NCBI GenBank assembly: GCA_026014725.1
Contig: JAOZHV010000033.1
Span: forward strand, 1 to 35,154
Source of the DNA: Candidatus Bathyarchaeota archaeon
GTDB lineage: Archaea; Thermoproteota; Bathyarchaeia; Bathyarchaeales; Bathycorpusculaceae
Direction of reading: 5' to 3'
Length of the DNA: 35,154 nt
Part shown: piece after piece, positions 23,205-31,982 of the stretch
Numbering within the stretch: the stretch's first letter is position 1
Layout of the letters: each line of letters opens with the position of its first letter
The notes under the pieces: model-generated
Told to the model about the DNA's origin: nothing
Databases searched by the model: none
What the model saw: the letters and a program-made list of their open reading frames with translations, nothing else
Position numbers and translations under genes: made by a program

Positions 23205-24520
23205 TCCTATTCGTAAAGCAACTTTAGTGGGTCCGACAAATAAAACTGCTTCTAATCCAAGACTATTTAGGAAGAAGTTTAAAACAACTTCGTTCTTTTT
23301 CATTATGGATAGCATATCTTTTGGATAATCTGCAGGATCACGAATGTACCGCTTTTGATCCGAACACTGCAGAACGCCCTGCAGTAGAAACAAAGAAGAT
23401 CATAGAAAAACAAATCCACAGTTTATTTGTTTATCCTTGAGAAATATTGATACAGGAAATTCACATTATATTTTTTCGTGCTTTAACACATTTGCATCAA
23501 TGGTGAAGCTTGTTAAGCGATTAAGTCCTTATGCAAAGATAGTTGTTGGCGGGGCAGGATTTTCGTTATTCGGAAAAGAGATTATGACGAATTTGCCGGA
23601 AATCGACTATGGTATTTTTATTGAAAGCGAGGAGTCGTTTCCCAGACTTTTAAAAAGTTATAATTACCCTGAGCGCGTTAAAGGCATATTCTTTCGAAAG
23701 GATTGTCAAATATTCTTTACAGGAAGAAGTAAACCAGTAGATTTCGAGCGACTGCCTGCGCCACCAAGAGCGTTACCCGAAATAGATTTAAAAAGTTACA
23801 GTAGCGTCGCTCATTCTATTGGAGTTCAAACCAAACGAGACTGTGCCTTTGAATGTGCATACTGCACTTATCCTTATATTCAAGGAAAGAATTTGCGGTT
23901 GCGATCGCCAAAGCACGTTGTCGATGAGATAGAAAACGTGGTAAACGTGTACGATGTAACGGCTTTGTTTTTTTGTAGACACTATTTTTAATTTTCCGCT
24001 GGATAATGCCTGAAGAATTTGTGAAGAACTAATCAAAAGAAAGGTAAATATCGAATGGCGTGCGTCGTTCAGAGAGGATTTTGTCAATAAGAAATTTATT
24101 ACAGCGGCAAGAAATTCTGGGTGTAATGTCTTTGAATTCTCTTCGGATGAGGGCTCGGAGAAAGCGCTTGGAATTCTCCGTAAGGGATGGGAATAGTGAA
24201 TAATAATAAGAGCATATGATGCAATCAACGCTGTGGACGGGGTCAAATTTAGCTGCAATTTAATGTGCAACATGCCGGCTGAAATTTCAGAAACTGTTAT
24301 GGGCTTTCATCAGTTCTTGTTTAGAACTACTGGAAAATACTTGAAAAAACTCGAAGGAATCGACATCACCAACATTCGTATATACCCAAATACGCGAATT
24401 CATCAAATTGCCCTAAAGGATGGAAATCAACAAAACAACGAACTTGTTAGCGCCCATCTTCTATGATCCGCCACACCTTTTAACACTGCTTATATCGCTG
24501 TAAGACCGTTTCTGCTACTA
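23205..24520 (+). pseudogene. Decayed B12-binding radical SAM gene
   Basis: Pieces of one gene lie in successive frames: DPNTAERPAVETKK (about 23360), QFICLSLRNIDTG and KIVVGGAGFSLF (B12-binding domain, to about 23600), the cluster motif CAFECAYC (C-x3-C-x2-C, about 23850), a shift at a T7 run near 23965 into FVDTIFNFPLDNA-stop, then CEELIKRKVNIEWRASFRED and FEFSSDEGSEKALGILRKGW before two stops, then FSCNLMCNMPAE and IRIYPNTRIHQIA. At least five lesions exist, so no full enzyme can be made. The family would have bound a [4Fe-4S] cluster, SAM and cobalamin, and often methylates or rearranges. The first 120 bases are only doubtfully part of it. The 24520-24730 stretch holds nothing I recognise. 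Confidence 0.85.
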
Positions 24521-24734
24521 GAAAAATTCACTTGGAATCTTGTTTCAAATTATCGCAATGCAGCATATCTCTTTACAAGCAATCGATTGGCGCAATTCAC
24601 CTCTGAATCTAGATAATGTGGAAGCATCTGTTAAGAAACTTCAGTAGTTAAAGACCTATAGATTGGCAGAGGGAAAGTTGCAAATACAATTATTTACCTA
24701 AGTGAAAAAAGAAACCAAATTTGCGGCAAAAACT

Positions 24735-24742
24735 AGGAGTGA
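24735..24742 (+). promoter_or_regulatory. Strong ribosome binding site without a canonical start codon
   Basis: AGGAGTGA is close to consensus. In the asparagine-synthetase frame a stop (TGA, 24740-24742) overlaps it and is followed by ATA, ATT and ATA codons (24743-24751); the first canonical codon, TTG, is at 24770. ATT (24746) and ATA (24749) fall 6 and 9 bases after GGAG. Confidence 0.6.
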
Positions 24743-24748
24743 ATAATT

Positions 24749-26581
24749 ATAGCAGGAATCTGCGCTATCTTGGGGTCTGATGCAAACAGAAATATAAAAA
24801 TAATCTGTGAAAGCCTTAGACATAGAGGTCCAGACGATAGCGGATATTACTTTAACGAAAACGTTGCTCTGGGGCACCAAGCTCTAAAACTAAGTGCTGC
24901 TCCAAGCAACCATCAACCACTCACCAACGAAGACAACAAAATCTGGATCACGTTCGATGGTGAAATCTACAACAAAGGACAGCTTATAGAGCAACTAGAA
25001 AAAAAACATGCATTCAGGACAAATTCTAGCGCAGAAGTTGTAGTTCACTCCTATGAGGAGAATGGGCCAGATTGTGTTAACCTGTTTAATGGACTGTTTG
25101 CCTTTTGCCTCTGGGATCCTACAAACAAGCAGTTGTTCTGCGCCAGAGACAGACTGGGTGAGAAACCACTTTATTATAGCAATTTCCAAGGTCAGCTTAT
25201 TTTCGCATCGGAGATACAAGGCATACTGGCGTATCCGCTGTTTTCAAGAAAACCCAATGATCATTTCATATATCAGTATATGCTAACAGGCTATCCTAAG
25301 AGAAACGGGGATACTTTTTTTGCGGGAATCAAGGAAATACTGCCTGGCCACTTCATGGTGGCTAGCAGAAATGGGTTTTCTGTCAGCAAATATTGGCATC
25401 CATTAAAGCAATTGAAATCCAATACCATTAAAGATGACAGCTCTTATGCATCTGAATTTCAACAGCTATTAAAAAACGCGGTAGGCATTAGGCTCCCACC
25501 AGAATCTCCGGTTGGGACACTTCTTAGTGGCGGGCTTGATTCAACATCCCTTGTTTTTATAATCGACCAACTTCTGAAGCAGGAAAGCGAATTAAAAGCT
25601 CAAAATAGAAAATCGCAAGAACTGTTTTCTGCTATTTATGAAAGTTCGACGGAACAAGGTGACGAAAGGTCCTACATCCGAGGAGTTGGAAATGTTTTAG
25701 AAACGGAGATTAACTACGTTTATCCCTCTGTTTCGGGGTATTGGAATGAAATCAAGAGATTCATATTTCGCATTGAAGAGCCAGTAGCCGTCTTTAACTA
25801 TTACGTCTTTTGGTGTCTTTTTCAAGCTGCAAGACAGAAAGTGAGTTTCGTTTTCAGTGGTCAAGGAGCCGATGCGCTTCTCGGAGGGCAATCTAATCAT
25901 ACTCTAAAGTACTTAGAAGAGCTTTGGGCGCGCAAAAATTTCAGTCAACTCACAAAAGAACTAGCGAGTGACACAAGACGGATTTTATCCATGTTAGCTT
26001 GGTCAACTTTTTTCGGTCGCGGAGCTGAATCAAAGAGAAAGGCACTGCTTGCACCAAAGTTTGTTGAAGCTCATCGTAATGAATCGCTTTTAAATGAAAC
26101 TTCCTCTCTTGAGAGCGCTCTTCTTAATGACGTTACGCAACATTCTGTCGAATATCTTCGTGTTGATGATAGAGCTTCTTCTGCTTTCTCTATTGAGTGT
26201 ATTCATCCTTTTCTCGACCACAGACTTGTTGAATTCGCCTTCTCACTTCCCGCTAACCAAAAAATTAGAAATGGCTTGACAAAATATGTACTTAGAAAAG
26301 CTATGAAAGGTTTAATTCCAGAAGCTATCCGTTTGAATAAAAAGAAGTTGGGCACACCAATACCCCAGCAACGCTGGATGAGGGAGCTACAGCAGTATAT
26401 CACGAACCTTATAGCGTCTGATAAATTCAAAGAAAGAGGATATTTTGATCAGTCTGCAGTTTTGTATATCTTCAACCGTTACTGCGAAGGGAAGTTTAAC
26501 CGTGTGGAGCATCATTATTACACGAATATACTTTGGCGAATTGTTAACTTGGAACTTTGGTTTGAAATTTTTTTTAAATGA
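24749..26581 (+). CDS. Asparagine-synthetase-like protein, Cys nucleophile missing
   Basis: About 610 residues. The N-terminal glutaminase fold is clear: AGICAILG, RHRGPDDSGYY, ITFDGEIYN, FAFCLWD and GEKPLYY. The C-terminal ATP-pyrophosphatase domain has the P-loop SGGLDSTS near residue 260 and FSGQGADALLGG and a final FLDHRLVEFAFSLP, so the ligase half looks able to work. The catalytic Cys that normally follows the initiator Met (MCGI) is Ala here if the protein starts at ATA 24749 (ATA-GCA-GGA-ATC, M-A-G-I); the next Cys is three residues on. So it may use free ammonia or another amine. The start is ATA or ATT, as an in-frame stop lies just upstream. Asparagine synthesis, or amidation of a glycan carboxyl or related amide bond, are both possible. 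Confidence 0.85.
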   Translation: MAGICAILGSDANRNIKIICESLRHRGPDDSGYYFNENVALGHQALKLSAAPSNHQPLTNEDNKIWITFDGEIYNKGQLIEQLEKKHAFRTNSSAEVVVHSYEENGPDCVNLFNGLFAFCLWDPTNKQLFCARDRLGEKPLYYSNFQGQLIFASEIQGILAYPLFSRKPNDHFIYQYMLTGYPKRNGDTFFAGIKEILPGHFMVASRNGFSVSKYWHPLKQLKSNTIKDDSSYASEFQQLLKNAVGIRLPPESPVGTLLSGGLDSTSLVFIIDQLLKQESELKAQNRKSQELFSAIYESSTEQGDERSYIRGVGNVLETEINYVYPSVSGYWNEIKRFIFRIEEPVAVFNYYVFWCLFQAARQKVSFVFSGQGADALLGGQSNHTLKYLEELWARKNFSQLTKELASDTRRILSMLAWSTFFGRGAESKRKALLAPKFVEAHRNESLLNETSSLESALLNDVTQHSVEYLRVDDRASSAFSIECIHPFLDHRLVEFAFSLPANQKIRNGLTKYVLRKAMKGLIPEAIRLNKKKLGTPIPQQRWMRELQQYITNLIASDKFKERGYFDQSAVLYIFNRYCEGKFNRVEHHYYTNILWRIVNLELWFEIFFK

Positions 26582-26611
26582 GCGTTACACATAGAGGACG
26601 AGGTGCTTCAA

Positions 26612-27664
26612 ATGGCAAAGGACATAATATCTATAGAGAAAGTGTTGAATTCGAGATGCTCCAGTGACTTGGAGACTGTTTCAGAAAAACTTCATTGGGG
26701 CACTATGACTGATCAGTTACCTCCACAATCCGTAATTGATCAAGTGTTTGAATGTTGCAAGGTGCCTCGATTTTCAAATGGAGACCTCATCCAATGGTGG
26801 AAAGATGGATATTTATATACTGGATTTAAGCTGGTCGAAGGTTCGGATATGGCGCGTTTGCTTAACATTGAAAGCGGCATGCAGCAACAAGCAGTATATT
26901 TAGCCTGTTCTGCAATGGGCTTAGGGACGTGCATACTCAATCAAGGTGTAAACGGAACAGTGTACGGAGAGAAAATTGCCACTGGTAGGCATATGCTCCG
27001 GGTATTATCTAGCAACTTCGAATTTCGGAAATTTTCGGAAAAAGCTCCTGGACCACAAAAACCATTTGTGGCTGGTATCAATATTAATGTCCCATTAAGA
27101 GATGGAAATGTGGAATGCTTGCCAGAATTGCCGCGTCTTACAACATCCAACAAGATGGGTCGTAAGGTCACAGAGCCTGATGTTTCGCAGCTCTTATGGG
27201 CTGCAAAGGGCAGAACGCCCCACCTCATACGTTTGCACAAGTGGAAAACAATGTGGGGATTAACAATTCCAACATGGACCGGCGGTCAAGATTATACAAG
27301 CGTCTACTTGGTAGTAGCGGATAAACTATATCGTTACGTTAACTGGACGAAAGATTTTACCTTACTGGGTAAATTGTTGGGAGAAAAACTCAAATGGACA
27401 AGGGGAAATCCAACTCATGACATAAAACTATTGCGAAAGATTAACATTAGCGACCAAATAAATGGTTTTGAGAAAGCGATAATTTTAAGCCAAAATGAAA
27501 AAACCTGTAGGGCTCTCTGGGAGGTTGGATACATGCTAGAAAACTTGTTTCTGCAAGCTAAGAGCTTAGCTATTTCCTATGACTCAAAGATTTTTACCAG
27601 TCAGGAAACCTTGCAACTTGCCCATAAAGGTGTTCCCGGTTCTGTTGCCGCACTTCTTATATAG
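26612..27664 (+). CDS. Cytosolic two-domain nitroreductase/SagB-like protein
   Basis: 350 residues from the ATG at 26612, chosen because GAGGTG lies 6 bases upstream; a GTG at 26603 is inside that site. Two halves resemble nitroreductase-like (SagB/ThcOx-type) domains: the first has ESGMQQQAVYLACSAMGLGT and the second has VSQLLWAAKGRTPH and EVGYMLENLFLQAKSLAISY, each matching the conserved helix preceding LGLG. The usual N-terminal R-R-S-I-R pattern for FMN binding is not seen in the first domain, so one half may not bind flavin. SagB-type enzymes use FMN to oxidise azoline rings in peptide natural products, but many relatives have unknown substrates. It follows the asparagine-synthetase-like gene within 30 bases, so they are probably on one transcript. 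Confidence 0.72.
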   Translation: MAKDIISIEKVLNSRCSSDLETVSEKLHWGTMTDQLPPQSVIDQVFECCKVPRFSNGDLIQWWKDGYLYTGFKLVEGSDMARLLNIESGMQQQAVYLACSAMGLGTCILNQGVNGTVYGEKIATGRHMLRVLSSNFEFRKFSEKAPGPQKPFVAGININVPLRDGNVECLPELPRLTTSNKMGRKVTEPDVSQLLWAAKGRTPHLIRLHKWKTMWGLTIPTWTGGQDYTSVYLVVADKLYRYVNWTKDFTLLGKLLGEKLKWTRGNPTHDIKLLRKINISDQINGFEKAIILSQNEKTCRALWEVGYMLENLFLQAKSLAISYDSKIFTSQETLQLAHKGVPGSVAALLI

Positions 27665-27720
27665 AAAAATCGGATTAAATTGTCGACTATCTGAAAAGAT
27701 TTGGTAAGTGAATATTCTTC

Positions 27721-28725
27721 ATGTCGAACAAATACAAGAGCGCTCTCGTGACTGGGGGAGCAGGTTTCATTGGAAGTCACATTGCCGATAGACTTATGAA
27801 AAAGGGGTTTGATGTAACAGTTCTCGATAACCTTGACACAGGGCACGTAGAGAACCTTGAATCTCATAAAAACAATGGGAATTTTCATTTCGTGAAAGGA
27901 GACATTCGAGATTTAGAATTAGTTAGAAAAACCTTGAGAAATATAGATGTTGTTTTTCATGAAGCGGCACTGGCAAGCGTAACTCTTTCAGTACAAAATC
28001 CTATTCTCTCGAATGACATAAACGTAACAGGAACACTGAATCTGCTGAAGGCTTCATCAGATTTAGGCGTCAAACGGTTCATATATGCCTCTTCAGCCGC
28101 CGTTTATGGAGACACAAAAACCCCTGAAAAGAGAGAAGACCTAAGTACTAACCCAAAATCACCCTATGGAATTTCCAAAGTTGCTGCAGAGCACTATGCA
28201 AAAATCTTCTACAAACTCTACGGTCTTGAAACTGTCTCATTGCGTTACTTCAACGTGTATGGACCAAGACAACGCTTTGACCTTGACTGCGCCTACGGAG
28301 GCGTAATAACGATTTTCATAAACAGACTGCTGAGAAATATGTCTCCCGTAATATTTGGGGACGGAGAACAAACAAGAGACTTTATTTACATAAGCGATGT
28401 TGTCGAAGCAAATATGTTAGCACTAGACAGCAAAGATGCTGCTGCAGAAGTTTTCAATATAGGCACAGGCTTAGGTGTCAGTGTGAATCAAATTGCTGAA
28501 ATACTCAAGAATATTATGAATAAGCATGAAGTGGCGAATATATATAAGGATCCACGACCGGCCGATGGTCGGCATGGTTATGCCAACATAAGCAAAGCCG
28601 CTAAGATTTTGGGTTTCACTCCAAGGACATCCATTACAGATGGTTTAGTGAAACTTACTGACTGGTACAAAAGTTTGCCCCAATTTCGAAGAAAGCATGG
28701 AAAAAAATGTATGTTGGAAAAGTAG
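27721..28725 (+). CDS. UDP-glucose 4-epimerase-like SDR
   Basis: 334 residues from an ATG with GGTAAGTGA upstream. All motifs of extended SDR sugar-nucleotide epimerases are present: GGAGFIGSH at the NAD site, VLDNLDTGHVENL, YASSAAVYG, Y-GIS-K, then RYFNVYGPRQ and DGEQTRDFIYISDV. It closely follows the archaeal GalE-type pattern, with a 50-residue C-terminal lobe. It interconverts UDP-glucose/UDP-galactose or the N-acetyl forms. It sits between the cytosolic and exported nitroreductase-like genes, with short gaps on both sides, so the group may be one operon. The last residues are basic (RRKHGKKCMLEK). Substrate not visible. Confidence 0.9.
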   Translation: MSNKYKSALVTGGAGFIGSHIADRLMKKGFDVTVLDNLDTGHVENLESHKNNGNFHFVKGDIRDLELVRKTLRNIDVVFHEAALASVTLSVQNPILSNDINVTGTLNLLKASSDLGVKRFIYASSAAVYGDTKTPEKREDLSTNPKSPYGISKVAAEHYAKIFYKLYGLETVSLRYFNVYGPRQRFDLDCAYGGVITIFINRLLRNMSPVIFGDGEQTRDFIYISDVVEANMLALDSKDAAAEVFNIGTGLGVSVNQIAEILKNIMNKHEVANIYKDPRPADGRHGYANISKAAKILGFTPRTSITDGLVKLTDWYKSLPQFRRKHGKKCMLEK

Positions 28726-28775
28726 ATATCAAGCGATGTGCAGTAATCTCGCTATGAGATTTTGAGGTAGAAAGA

Positions 28776-30470
28776 ATGAATAAAAGCCGTTCATTTATTG
28801 TATGCGCATTGCTGGCTTTATTTGCTCTAAGTTTGACCTTGATTGGTCAAAGCTTTGCCCAAATCCAAATGACGGAAAAAGAATCTAAAGGTTTACTGAG
28901 AATGCCTCTTGAAATGATTATCAGTCGTAGAACCTCAATTCGTAATTTCAGTTTAGCTGTCCCTGTAACATGGGAACTGGCTTCAGAAGTTCTTTGGGCT
29001 GCCTGTGGTTATTCTGGGGCGGGCAGGACTACGCCAACTTTGGCAGGGCATCCTATAATAGTTTATTATTGCAATCAAACAGCAACCTACAAATTTGTTC
29101 CAGAAACTCGTGATTTAATTCTCTGGAAAAAAGGCGACTTTAGAGAGCTTGGATGGGGCTATAGCGCCCCAGTGCAACTATACGTTGTGCTTGACACAGA
29201 AGCCTCTCCTGATATCATCTGGGGGAACGCCGAGTCAGGATTCGTTATTCAGAACATTTACCTCATGGCCAATGCTCTAAACCTCGGAACGGTTTGCCAA
29301 TACGTAAGTGCTGATGGGCAAACTATTATTCATGAAGGGTTAGATTTGCCTGAGACCGAATTGGTTTTGTACAAAATGCCGTTAGGATTTCCTTCTCCTC
29401 CTTACAATGATTACAAACATCTGAATCTGACAGTTTGCCCTTCCTCACCAGAGCTAACTGAAATTCAAGAAAGTAATATGTCATTTGAGAAAGCTTTGGA
29501 TTCAGTTTTTTCGTCAAATAACTGGAGCGAAGTCCCTATAACCAAAAAAGAACTCTCACAAATTCTTTGGGCAAGCTATGGGTACTCCTACTACGAAGAT
29601 GCTTCAGTGGATCCTTCAAAGAGACATAGAACAGTTCCATCATCTCATTCTTCTTATCCCATGAAGATATTCGCAGCTAACTCTTCAGGAGTTTACCAGT
29701 ACTTACCTGAACAGCATACTTTAACAACTATCGTAACTGGAGATAGGCTACAGAGCATCGCACAAGCTAGTGGCAACACCTGGGCATCTTCGGCTCCACT
29801 AATAATCGCAGTAGTCTACAACGGAAGCTCAAAACCTTCATTTGGGGAATATGTTGAAATCGGATTAATAACTCAAAATGTTTACTTGGAAAGCGCTGCT
29901 TGGGGTATACTAACTGATTGGGGTAAAGCGGACACGAATGAAAATGCTGTGCTAACCTCTTTAGGATTAAGTGGACAAGCAAATTTGCATCCACTTTCCA
30001 TCATAACATTAGGCCACATTGCCGATGGTTCTCCGCCTGTGATTTCTAATCTCATACAGGAACCGGCGTCCCCTAATGTGCCTCCATATCAGAGCGTTGT
30101 AATTAAAGTCAACGTGACTGACGTAGGTTCCTCAGTGCGCAATGTAACCCTTACTTATAGTATAAACAACGGAGCGATATGGCTATCTTTAAATATGGTT
30201 GAGGTTGCGCTCTCCATTTATGAGGCAACGATTCCTGGGTATGCTAACGGCACATGGGTAAAGTACAAAATAATTGCGTACGACAATACTGGAAATCAAG
30301 CGATAGGCGACAGTCATGAATATTGCTATAGTTCCCAAGCTATACCGGAATTATTTAGCTGGGGTTCAATAATCTTCCTTATATGCATTATGACTTTAAC
30401 TGTAATTGCAGCTAAACGTAGGCTCAAAAAGTCCTGCGCAAATGAGGCGTCAATTCTCGCGAGGGATTAG
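28776..30470 (+). CDS. Exported, membrane-anchored two-domain nitroreductase-like protein
   Basis: 564 residues from an ATG with GAGG 8 bases upstream. Residues 1-29 form a Sec-type signal peptide (LLALFALSLTLIGQSFAQ) with no twin arginine. Two nitroreductase/SagB-like domains follow: the first with EMIISRRTSIRNFS (FMN-binding start), ASEVLWAACGYSGAGR and IQNIYLMANALNLGTV, the second with LSQILWASYGYSYYEDA and IGLITQNVYLESAAWGI. Residues about 416-515 look like an immunoglobulin-like surface domain (PPVISNLIQEPASPNV, WVKYKIIAYDNTGN). A membrane helix at about 526-547 (IPELFSWGSIIFLICI) ends in basic residues, like the IPEFP-type anchors of archaeal surface proteins. Many N-x-S/T sequons support an external location. 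An FMN-type fold outside the cell is unusual; substrate unknown. Confidence 0.75.
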   Translation: MNKSRSFIVCALLALFALSLTLIGQSFAQIQMTEKESKGLLRMPLEMIISRRTSIRNFSLAVPVTWELASEVLWAACGYSGAGRTTPTLAGHPIIVYYCNQTATYKFVPETRDLILWKKGDFRELGWGYSAPVQLYVVLDTEASPDIIWGNAESGFVIQNIYLMANALNLGTVCQYVSADGQTIIHEGLDLPETELVLYKMPLGFPSPPYNDYKHLNLTVCPSSPELTEIQESNMSFEKALDSVFSSNNWSEVPITKKELSQILWASYGYSYYEDASVDPSKRHRTVPSSHSSYPMKIFAANSSGVYQYLPEQHTLTTIVTGDRLQSIAQASGNTWASSAPLIIAVVYNGSSKPSFGEYVEIGLITQNVYLESAAWGILTDWGKADTNENAVLTSLGLSGQANLHPLSIITLGHIADGSPPVISNLIQEPASPNVPPYQSVVIKVNVTDVGSSVRNVTLTYSINNGAIWLSLNMVEVALSIYEATIPGYANGTWVKYKIIAYDNTGNQAIGDSHEYCYSSQAIPELFSWGSIIFLICIMTLTVIAAKRRLKKSCANEASILARD

Positions 30471-30738
30471 GTTTGTGTCATCAATTGTTAGGCATCGTAT
30501 CGGGAAAGGATGCAAATTATCTTCTTGATGTTGAAGTATTTATCCGATGCCGAAAAGTCTTAATAATGTTTATGCAACAGTTTGTGCAAATAAAGCATTC
30601 AAAGTAATTTCTCAATTAATATTTGTACCTAAAAGCTATGCACAGATAAGTGCCTGCACATTTATTCCGCCGAAAGGTTTTTGTCAGGCATCCCCATCTA
30701 AGAACAATTCAACCTTAAAAGATGGTGCACATAATCAT

Positions 30739-31455
30739 ATGAACTCGGGACTCAAATACAACGAATTAGCCGAGGAAATCAGAACTTTGGGTCTGAGGAA
30801 TGGCGCTGATTTAGTGGGCTTTGTCTCCGCTGAAATTATGGAGTTAGGTTCGCCAATAGGGCACAAACCTTCTGCCATGATGCCGCATGCTAAAAGCGTT
30901 ATTGTATTGGCTTGCGGAAAAAAACTGAATGAAGACCGAACATACTTCTATAGGTGGGGACCGCACTATAGTCTAACATATATTCGTTTGAAAGATGAAG
31001 TCAAACAGAAAAGACAAGAAGCTCGTCGCTGCATCGAAAAGGTAAAGAACCTCTTAGTAGAGCGAAATTTTCGAGTAGCTACTGAGCCACATGGTTGGTC
31101 AGGTATTTTATCATTCAAAATGGCTTGTTATCTATCAGGTATAGGCGTGTTTGGAAGGGGTGATTTTCTCGTCAATCCGCAACTTGGCCCAATAAATGTT
31201 CTTGCTTGCGTTGTAACCGATGCTACTTTGAGTTGCGGCACTCCATTGGAAGTAGATGTCTGCAAAGATTGCCTTATATGCGTACAAGCTTGCAAATATG
31301 GTGCATTTAAGAAAGTACGCAACCATTTCAGGTGGGTTCCTGAAAAATGTCGATCATATGACCTGATCATGAACCCTGTGACTCTAAAATGGACCTATGG
31401 TCCCTGTAACTCTAAATGCGTTAATGCATGTCCTATCGGACGCTCTTCCAGTTAG
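30739..31455 (+). CDS. QueG-like (COG1600) two-cluster iron-sulfur protein
   Basis: 238 residues from the ATG at 30739; the frame is open back to 30547 but that extension has no domain character and would start inside the promoter. LRNGADLVGFVSAEIM is the usual N-terminal strand of this group, and GWSGILSFKMACYLSGIGVF with FGRGDFLVNPQLGPINVLAC is the conserved middle. Two [4Fe-4S] sites: C175-x2-C178-x2-C181-x3-C185, then C204 and C223-x3-C227-x3-C231-P. QueG reduces epoxyqueuosine with cobalamin; shorter relatives have diverse or unknown redox roles. A TATA-like TATTTATC at about 30537 is upstream. Being next to the exported nitroreductase-like gene, it could deliver electrons, but that is a guess. 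Confidence 0.82.
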   Translation: MNSGLKYNELAEEIRTLGLRNGADLVGFVSAEIMELGSPIGHKPSAMMPHAKSVIVLACGKKLNEDRTYFYRWGPHYSLTYIRLKDEVKQKRQEARRCIEKVKNLLVERNFRVATEPHGWSGILSFKMACYLSGIGVFGRGDFLVNPQLGPINVLACVVTDATLSCGTPLEVDVCKDCLICVQACKYGAFKKVRNHFRWVPEKCRSYDLIMNPVTLKWTYGPCNSKCVNACPIGRSSS

Positions 31456-31811
31456 CCCTTAAGTTCTCCTGCATATCGGAGGTTCAGGTGACCGCCAAAC
31501 ATGTTTATCATTATTTCTGCTAAGAGGACCCGATAAAGATGTTTCTGCCCTTCTTCGTCACTGACCAAAACAATGTCTTCGGATACAGCCTGAGTTGACA
31601 CACGCTCCATCCATTCTCCAGCGTTTTGCGTCATAAGCTTTGCCAAATAGCTAACTTTAAGCCCTTCCCAGGTTAGATTGCCGTTCCTCCATTGTTCAAG
31701 ATCGGATTGGTCGGGCACAACCACGTCGTTTCCGTGGTTCGCAATCACGTAATAGGGCTTCATTTTTCCTTTGTTCTCATCAAAAAATGATACTTTTGCT
31801 GTGTATAGCAT
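31452..31811 (-). CDS. DUF488-family protein
   Basis: 119 residues on the minus strand from the ATG at 31809-31811, with GGAG about 8 bases before it. The pattern is that of DUF488: MLYTAKVSFFDENKGK at the start, then SDLEQWRNGNLTWEGLKVSY (the characteristic W-x-F/L-x3-Y stretch), then EDIVLVSDEEGQKHLYRVLL, where the family usually has a Cys and H-R pair; here H-L-Y-R remains and Cys is missing. Function is not established for the family. Its end overlaps the end of the QueG-like gene by four bases on the opposite strand, so the two converge. No link with the glycan genes can be shown. Confidence 0.7.
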   Translation of the reverse strand: MLYTAKVSFFDENKGKMKPYYVIANHGNDVVVPDQSDLEQWRNGNLTWEGLKVSYLAKLMTQNAGEWMERVSTQAVSEDIVLVSDEEGQKHLYRVLLAEIMINMFGGHLNLRYAGELKG

Positions 31812-31982
31812 CTTTATTCTCCATAGGATTCATCTTTTGGGATTGAGAAGCATGACCTTTCTGTCTCATGCAGACTTATCCATTATTAAATTATGTCGAG
31901 CATGGAATATATGCTTTATTAGAGAGAAAAAGAAGGTTCATATAATAGAATTATCAGAAAATTGCTGGAGAGGGACAGATAC

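Noticed and set aside
23178-23393. Minus-strand 71-residue frame upstream of the radical SAM remnant
   Set aside because: No recognisable family, no clear ribosome binding site, and it overlaps remnants of the plus-strand pseudogene.
24000-24200. Recoding of TGA in the radical SAM gene as selenocysteine
   Set aside because: Frameshifts and further stops are present on both sides, so simple decay explains it.
30491-30551. Inverted repeat GGCATCG / CGATGCC around the QueG-like promoter
   Set aside because: Only 7 bases with a 47-base spacer; this can easily arise by chance and no second site was found.
30547-30738. N-terminal extension of the QueG-like protein
   Set aside because: The extension has no domain features and its ATG lies only a few bases after the TATA-like box; the family start fits ATG 30739.
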